NCBI GenBank assembly: GCA_030539415.1
Contig: JAUNSE010000037.1
Location: 1 to 10,863, forward strand
Direction: 5' to 3'
Source: Desulfovibrionaceae bacterium
GTDB lineage: Bacteria; Desulfobacterota; Desulfovibrionia; Desulfovibrionales; Desulfovibrionaceae
Length of the DNA stretch: 10,863 nt
A program made the position numbers and the translations under genes. Positions 6,339 through 10,863 of the stretch are shown in pieces (position 1 is the stretch's first letter; each line of letters begins with the position of its first letter). Under the pieces are notes generated by a model that ran no database searches, had not been told where the DNA came from, and saw nothing but the letters and a program-made list of their open reading frames with translations.

Positions 6339-7319
6339 ATGAAATACCTTTCCGCCGAAACTCTCAGCCAGCTTGACGCCGCCTGGAATACATGGGTCGG
6401 CCAGGCCCGCACCCGCAAGCAGAAATGCATACGCCTCCGCCTGCATTTCATCTATCTGCTTATCCGGCACGGCGGGCTGCGTCTGGGCGAGGCCATCGAG
6501 CTGGATGAAAAGCGGGATCTGGTCTTTTCCACCTCCACCATACGGGTGCAGGGCGAGCGCGACATACAGGTGCCGGAGCAGGTCATGGCGGCCCTGCTGC
6601 GCATTGTGGAGGATCCGGTCGTGAACGGCCTGAAGGGCGGGCTGACGCATGTGGATCCCGGCTATGTGCGCAAGAATTTCTACATGGTCGCGGAAAACGC
6701 CGGCGTCGACCGCTCCATGGGCGGCCCCAGGGTGCTCAGGCACTCGCGGGGGGCCGAGCTGCTCAATCACGGCATTCCCGTGTCCATCGTGCAGAAGTTT
6801 CTGGGCCTGCAGAGCCCGGTGCAGGCCGTCCAGCTCAAGGACTTTCAGGACGGCGAGGCGCGGCAGATCCTGCACGCGCATCTGCGCCGCGAGACCCTGC
6901 GCCACACGTCGGCCCGCAACGCCTTTGCCGGCACCATCACCTCCATCGCCGAAAACGGCACCATGGCCGAGGTGGTGCTGGCCTCGCTGTCCGGCCTCGA
7001 GGTGCGGGCCACCATTTCGGTGGAAAGCATGCAGTCCCTGGGCCTGCACGAGGGGCAGACCGTCATGGCCACGGTCAAGGCTCCCTGGGTGGTGGTCTCC
7101 AGACCCGGCACAGAGACAAGCTGCGCCAACAACTTCCCCGGCCGCGTGCTTTTTGTGCGCGAGGACAGCCTCATGGCCAGCGTGCGCCTGCGTCTTGACG
7201 ACGGCACCGGCATGGCGGCCCTCATGACCGCCGAGGCCGTGCGCCGCCTGGACGTGCAGGTGGACATGCCCTGCACGGTGAGCTTCGCGGCCATGGCCGT
7301 CGTGCTCAATCCCGCCTGA
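6339..7319 (+). CDS. tunR: TunR-family tungstate/molybdate-responsive regulator (recombinase-like DNA-binding domain plus two TOBE domains)
   Basis: The protein has 326 residues. Residues 1-185 resemble the XerC/XerD tyrosine recombinase catalytic fold: GGLRLGEAIEL with Arg48, and VLRHSRGAELLNHGI with Arg134, followed by VQKFLGL. The catalytic set is broken. The first His of HxLRH is Arg131, the LGH/W position is Leu157, and the expected tyrosine region (AVQLKDFQ) has no Tyr. Residues 191-254 and 261-325 are two TOBE/Mop-type oxyanion-binding domains; the first begins SARNAFAGTITSI. TunR proteins are known as regulators of molybdate/tungstate homeostasis in sulfate reducers: activators of modABC or repressors of TSUP transporters, with activity relieved by tungstate. 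Loss of the tyrosine fits a DNA-binding regulator rather than an integrase. No mod genes lie in this window. The ribosome-binding site is weak (GGAAA, eight or so bases upstream). An intrinsic terminator follows at 7351-7391. Confidence 0.9.
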   Translation: MKYLSAETLSQLDAAWNTWVGQARTRKQKCIRLRLHFIYLLIRHGGLRLGEAIELDEKRDLVFSTSTIRVQGERDIQVPEQVMAALLRIVEDPVVNGLKGGLTHVDPGYVRKNFYMVAENAGVDRSMGGPRVLRHSRGAELLNHGIPVSIVQKFLGLQSPVQAVQLKDFQDGEARQILHAHLRRETLRHTSARNAFAGTITSIAENGTMAEVVLASLSGLEVRATISVESMQSLGLHEGQTVMATVKAPWVVVSRPGTETSCANNFPGRVLFVREDSLMASVRLRLDDGTGMAALMTAEAVRRLDVQVDMPCTVSFAAMAVVLNPA

Positions 7320-7350
7320 TCGGGCCCGCGCAAACGGTCAGCGGCAGGAG

Positions 7351-7391
7351 AAAAGACCCCGCAGCCATGCGGCCGCGGGGTGAGCTTTTTT
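7351..7391 (+). terminator. Intrinsic terminator between convergent tunR and dnaE
   Basis: The stem is ACCCCGC (7356-7362) with GCGGGGT (7375-7381), extended inside by GCC/GGC across an A-C mismatch and closed by the loop ATGC. TTTTTT follows at 7386-7391 on the plus strand, so it should stop tunR transcription. AAAA at 7351-7354 supplies a short T-run on the minus strand, so it may also end dnaE transcription, about 70 bases beyond the dnaE stop. Confidence 0.82.
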
Positions 7392-7433
7392 CGGAAGTGC
7401 GCGCGCAAGCGGATGCGGCCTTTGCGCCGCGGG

Positions 7434-10400
7434 CTACTTGGCCTGCGCCCAGGCCGCCAGCTGGCTGTGCAGCTCGGGCGAGGGCGTGACCCAGAAGTCC
7501 GGCCCCATGGTCACATTGTACATGATGCCCGGATCGAGCTCGATGTCGGCCGTCACCTGCACGTTGCCGCGGTGCTGCTCCAGAATCTGGCGCAGGCTCA
7601 GCATGTCGTCCCGGCCGAGGCGGTTCTTGGGCAGCCAGAAGTGCAGCGGGCGCATGTCCTCCTGGCAGACCTCGACCAGGGGGCGCAGCTCCTCGCCGAT
7701 GATCTTGATTTCCCTGGTGCCCTGGCTTCCTTCCTCGTCGAAGCCTCCGGCCTGCTGCTCGCTCCCGTCGTCCTGATTCCTGTCGGTGCGGCCCTTGAGC
7801 CAGAGAGGGGCGTCGGACTGCAGCAGCTGCTGAATTTCCGGGGTGTACGAGCGCGGGAAGAAGGTCACCTCGCCATGGCCGGTCAGGTCCTCCACGGCCA
7901 CGAAGGCCATGCGCTGGCCCTTGGCCTTGGTGATGACCTCGCGCACGCTGGTGACCAGCACGGCTGTTTCGATTTCGATGTCCGGGCCGCGCTCGAGGCC
8001 CTGCTCCAGGGTTATGGCGCCTATGCGCCTGGCCTCCTTGGCGTACTTCTGCAGAGGATGGGAGGTGAGATAGAAGCCCAGGGCCTCCTTCTCGTAGCGC
8101 AGGGTCTCCTCCTCCGAGAATTCGGGCAGGCTGGCCTCCTCGCCGGTGATGCCCACGCCGGGCAGCTTTTCCGAGGCGAGCGATCTGGACGGCATGCAGG
8201 AGAAGAGGGACATGCCGCCGCCGGCGGTGTTCTTCTGCTTGCGCTGCACCTTGGCGAGCACGGTGTCCAGGCTGGCCAGCAGGGCCTGCCTGGTGGCGCC
8301 CACGCAGTCCAGGGCGCCGCCCTTGACGAGGGCCTCGAGCACGCGCTTGGTGACCTTGCGCAGGTTGACGCGCTCGCACAGGTCGAAGAGGGAGACAAAG
8401 GGGCCGCTCTCCCTGGCAATGGCGATTTCCTGAATGGCTTCGTCGCCGACGCCCTTGATGCCGCCGAGACCGAAGATGATCTTGTCGTCGTGCACCGAGA
8501 AGGCCCTGGCCGGATAGTTGACCGAAGGCGGGCGCACGTCCAGGTTGCGGTCCTTGCAGCAGGAGATGTACTTCAGGAGCTTGTCCCTGTTGGTCACTTC
8601 GCTGGTGAGCAGGGCGGCCATGAATTCGCTCGGATAGTGCGTCTTGAGCCAGGCCGTGTAGTAGGAGATGACGGCGTAGGCGGCGGAATGCGACTTGTTG
8701 AAGCCGTAGGCCGCGAACTTTTCCATCAGGTCGAAGATCTCGTTGGCCTTGTCCTCGCCGATGCCGTTCTTGGCCGCGCCGTTCACGAAGGTCACGCGCT
8801 GCTTGGCCATGGCCTCGGGCTTCTTCTTGCCCATGGCGCGGCGGAGAAGGTCTGCGCCGCCCAGCGTGTAGTTGGCGATGATCTGGGCGATCTGCATGAC
8901 CTGCTCCTGATAGACAATGACGCCGTACGTGTCCTTCAGGCAGTTTTCCAGCGAGGGGTGCGGATAGACGACCTTGACCTCGCCGTGCTTGCGCTTGATG
9001 AATTCGTCGACCATGCCCGAGCCCAGGGGGCCGGGGCGGTAGAGGGCGAGCATGGCGATGATGTCCTCGAAGCAGGAGGGGCGAAGCATGCGCAGGTACT
9101 GGCGCATGCCCGAGGATTCGACCTGGAAGACGCCGTCCGTGTCGCCTCTGGAATAGAGGTCGTAGGTCTCCTCGTCGTCAAAGGCCATCGTGTCCAGATT
9201 GGGGATGGAGCCCCTGTTGGCCTGGATGTTGTCCAGGGCGTCCTGGATGAGGGTCATGGTCTTGAGGCCCAGGAAGTCGAACTTGACGAGGCCCGTCTGC
9301 TCGACCATGGGGCCGTCGAACTGGGTGACCTGCTCGTCGTGCTTGCCCTTGAACAGCGGCAGATACTCGGTCATGGGCATTTCCGAGACCACAAGGCCGG
9401 CCGCGTGCATGCTGACCTGGCGGGTCAGGCCTTCCAGTCGCTGGGAGATGTCAATGAGCCTGCGCACCTGCTCGTCGCTGTCGTAGCGCTGCTTGAGCTC
9501 GGGCTCGTTCGCCAGCACGTCCTTGATGTGAATCTTGGGATCCGCGGCGGGCACGTATTTGACGATGGCGCTGCGCTCCTGGAACTGCATGCCCAGAACG
9601 CGCCCCACGTCGTGCAGCACGGCCCTGGCCTTGAGCTTGCTGTAGGCCGCGATCTGGGAGACGGACTCGTCTCCGTAGATGTCGGCCATGTGGCGGATGA
9701 CCTCGAAGCGCCGGCGCTCGCAGAAGTCGACGTCGATATCGGGAAGGGAGACGCGCTCGTTGTTGAGGAAGCGCTCGAACAGCAGATTGTAGGGCAGGGG
9801 GTCCAGGTTGGTGATGCGCATGGCCCAGGCCACCAGGGAGCCGGCGGCGGATCCGCGGCCGGGGCCCGTGGGCACGCCGTGGTCCTTGGCCCAGTTGATG
9901 AATTCCTGCACGATGAGGAAGTAGTCCGGAAAGCCCATGCTCAGGATGACGTCCATCTCGTACTTGAGGCGCTTGCGGTAGACCTCCCTGTCCAGCGTCT
10001 CCGGATGGGGATGCTCGCGGAAGCGGCGCTCGAGCCCTTCCACGGCCAGGCGCTTGAATTCGGACTCGATGCTCGAGCCGGCGGGCAGGGCGTACTGCGG
10101 GAAGAAGTGCTTGCCGAAGGTCATCTCGAAGTTGCATTCCTCGGCAATGCGCACGGAATTCTCCAGCGCCTCCGGCGCGAAGGAGAATTCCTTCTCCATC
10201 TGCTCCGGCGACTTGTAGTAGAGCTCGGTGGTGCGGAAGCGGAAGCGGCGGCTGTCGGAGAGAGTGCTGCCCGTGCCGATGCACAGGAGCACGTCGTGGG
10301 CCTCCACATCGTCCTCGTTGAGATAGTGGCAGTCGTTGGTGGCCACCACCGGGATGCCTTCGCTCTCGCCGAGCTCGAGCAGGCGGTCGTTCACCACGCG

Positions 10401-10863
10401 CTGCTCGTCGATGCCGTTGTGCTGCAGCTCCAGATAGAAATTGCCCTCGAAGACGCGGCTGTAGCTGTTCGCCAGCTCCCGGGCCGCGTCGAAGCGGCCG
10501 GAGAGCAGGGCCTGGGGAATTTCGCCCTGCAGGCAGGCGGAGAGGCAGGTGATGCCTCTGGCATGCCGCGAGATGACGTCCCAGTCCACTCTGGGCTTGT
10601 AGAAGAAGCCCTCCTGCCAGCCGGCGGTGACGATCTTGACCAGATTGTGGTAGCCCTCGGAGTTGCGGGCCAGCAGGATGAGGTGGTTGCGGCGCCTGGC
10701 GTTGTCGCTCGAGGTGTCGAAGCGGTCCGGCGTGACATAGACCTCGCAGCCGAAGATGGCCTTCAGGCCGTAGTCGCGGCAGGTCACCTGGAACTGGGCC
10801 GCGCCGAACATGTTGCCGTGATCGGTGATGGCGCAGCTGGACATGCCGAAATCCTTGGCCCTG
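7434..10863 (-). CDS. dnaE: DNA polymerase III alpha subunit DnaE (N-terminus beyond the right edge)
   Basis: Replicative DNA polymerase, C-family. About 1,143 residues are visible; full length is usually about 1,160-1,200, so only some 40 residues, including the first PHP histidines, are missing. The codons before the Met at 10844 stay in frame (RAKDFG), so that Met is internal. In order on the minus strand: PHP domain (ITDHGN, GCEVYV, HLILLA, SACLQGEI, NDCHYL); palm with GPGRGSAAGSL (about 9830-9870) and the catalytic PDIDVDF (about 9723-9743); the third catalytic Asp in KFDFLGLKTM (about 9260-9290); YQEQVMQIA; the fingers FNKSHSAAYA; helix-hairpin-helix region (GLGGIKGVGDEA); beta-clamp motif GMSLF (about 8202-8218); an OB-fold starting near ETAVLVTSVREVI; a Gln/Asp/Gly-rich linker (about 7725-7785); and a C-terminal tau-binding region ending AWAQAK. 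No intein or frameshift is seen. It converges on tunR. Confidence 0.97.
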   Translation of the reverse strand, partial: RAKDFGMSSCAITDHGNMFGAAQFQVTCRDYGLKAIFGCEVYVTPDRFDTSSDNARRRNHLILLARNSEGYHNLVKIVTAGWQEGFFYKPRVDWDVISRHARGITCLSACLQGEIPQALLSGRFDAARELANSYSRVFEGNFYLELQHNGIDEQRVVNDRLLELGESEGIPVVATNDCHYLNEDDVEAHDVLLCIGTGSTLSDSRRFRFRTTELYYKSPEQMEKEFSFAPEALENSVRIAEECNFEMTFGKHFFPQYALPAGSSIESEFKRLAVEGLERRFREHPHPETLDREVYRKRLKYEMDVILSMGFPDYFLIVQEFINWAKDHGVPTGPGRGSAAGSLVAWAMRITNLDPLPYNLLFERFLNNERVSLPDIDVDFCERRRFEVIRHMADIYGDESVSQIAAYSKLKARAVLHDVGRVLGMQFQERSAIVKYVPAADPKIHIKDVLANEPELKQRYDSDEQVRRLIDISQRLEGLTRQVSMHAAGLVVSEMPMTEYLPLFKGKHDEQVTQFDGPMVEQTGLVKFDFLGLKTMTLIQDALDNIQANRGSIPNLDTMAFDDEETYDLYSRGDTDGVFQVESSGMRQYLRMLRPSCFEDIIAMLALYRPGPLGSGMVDEFIKRKHGEVKVVYPHPSLENCLKDTYGVIVYQEQVMQIAQIIANYTLGGADLLRRAMGKKKPEAMAKQRVTFVNGAAKNGIGEDKANEIFDLMEKFAAYGFNKSHSAAYAVISYYTAWLKTHYPSEFMAALLTSEVTNRDKLLKYISCCKDRNLDVRPPSVNYPARAFSVHDDKIIFGLGGIKGVGDEAIQEIAIARESGPFVSLFDLCERVNLRKVTKRVLEALVKGGALDCVGATRQALLASLDTVLAKVQRKQKNTAGGGMSLFSCMPSRSLASEKLPGVGITGEEASLPEFSEEETLRYEKEALGFYLTSHPLQKYAKEARRIGAITLEQGLERGPDIEIETAVLVTSVREVITKAKGQRMAFVAVEDLTGHGEVTFFPRSYTPEIQQLLQSDAPLWLKGRTDRNQDDGSEQQAGGFDEEGSQGTREIKIIGEELRPLVEVCQEDMRPLHFWLPKNRLGRDDMLSLRQILEQHRGNVQVTADIELDPGIMYNVTMGPDFWVTPSPELHSQLAAWAQAK

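Noticed and set aside
6339..7319. Integrase of a mobile element, with the intergenic region as an attachment site
   Set aside because: The catalytic tyrosine and other active-site residues are missing, two oxyanion-binding domains follow, and there is no adjacent tRNA, direct repeat or phage gene.
7725..7785. Possible insertion or intein in dnaE
   Set aside because: The Gln/Asp/Gly-rich stretch is only about 20 residues and sits between the OB-fold and the tau-binding region, where linkers vary. No intein splice motifs are present.

Overview
The window is a GC-rich stretch of bacterial chromosome. It most likely comes from a sulfate-reducing member of the Desulfovibrionaceae or a close relative. 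The best taxonomic marker is the gene at 6339-7319, which joins a XerC/XerD-like recombinase fold to two molybdate/tungstate-binding TOBE (Mop) domains. That architecture is the TunR family of tungstate-responsive regulators described from sulfate-reducing deltaproteobacteria. A DUF4198-type periplasmic protein and a sigma-54 activator paired with a lipoprotein fit the same group. There are no rRNA or tRNA genes, no CRISPR array and no transposon.

Layout, left to right. (1) 1-1252, minus strand: N-terminal half of the DEAH-box helicase HrpB, running off the left edge. (2) 1516-2559, plus strand: a sigma-54 activator with no sensor domain, followed 14 bases later by a putative lipoprotein (2574-3347), probably as one operon. 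(3) 3344-3589, minus strand: an 81-residue unknown protein whose stop codon overlaps the lipoprotein stop in a CTAG palindrome. (4) 3628-4614, plus strand: a bacterial glucokinase, divergent from the small gene across only 38 bases. (5) 4681-5790, minus strand: a secreted DUF4198-like protein with a long Lys/Ala/Pro-rich insert. (6) 5791-6338: the one large intergenic region, partly AT-rich, with promoter candidates facing both ways and several palindromes. (7) 6339-7319, plus strand: tunR. (8) 7351-7391: a strong terminator serving convergent tunR and dnaE. (9) 7434-10863, minus strand: dnaE, the replicative DNA polymerase III alpha subunit, lacking only its extreme N-terminus at the right edge.

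The genes do not form one pathway. HrpB, Glk and DnaE are housekeeping genes. The most interesting part is the divergent pair at 4681-7319. A recombinase-derived regulator with no recognisable catalytic tyrosine sits opposite a periplasmic protein of a family linked to metal uptake. A 5+5 bp inverted repeat lies directly upstream of the -35 box of that protein's promoter, where an activator would be expected to bind. I infer, but cannot show, that TunR controls this neighbour and perhaps itself. I found no clearly new system. The leads are the TunR/DUF4198 control region, the sensorless sigma-54 activator with its lipoprotein, and the very tight arrangement of the 81-residue gene between its neighbours.
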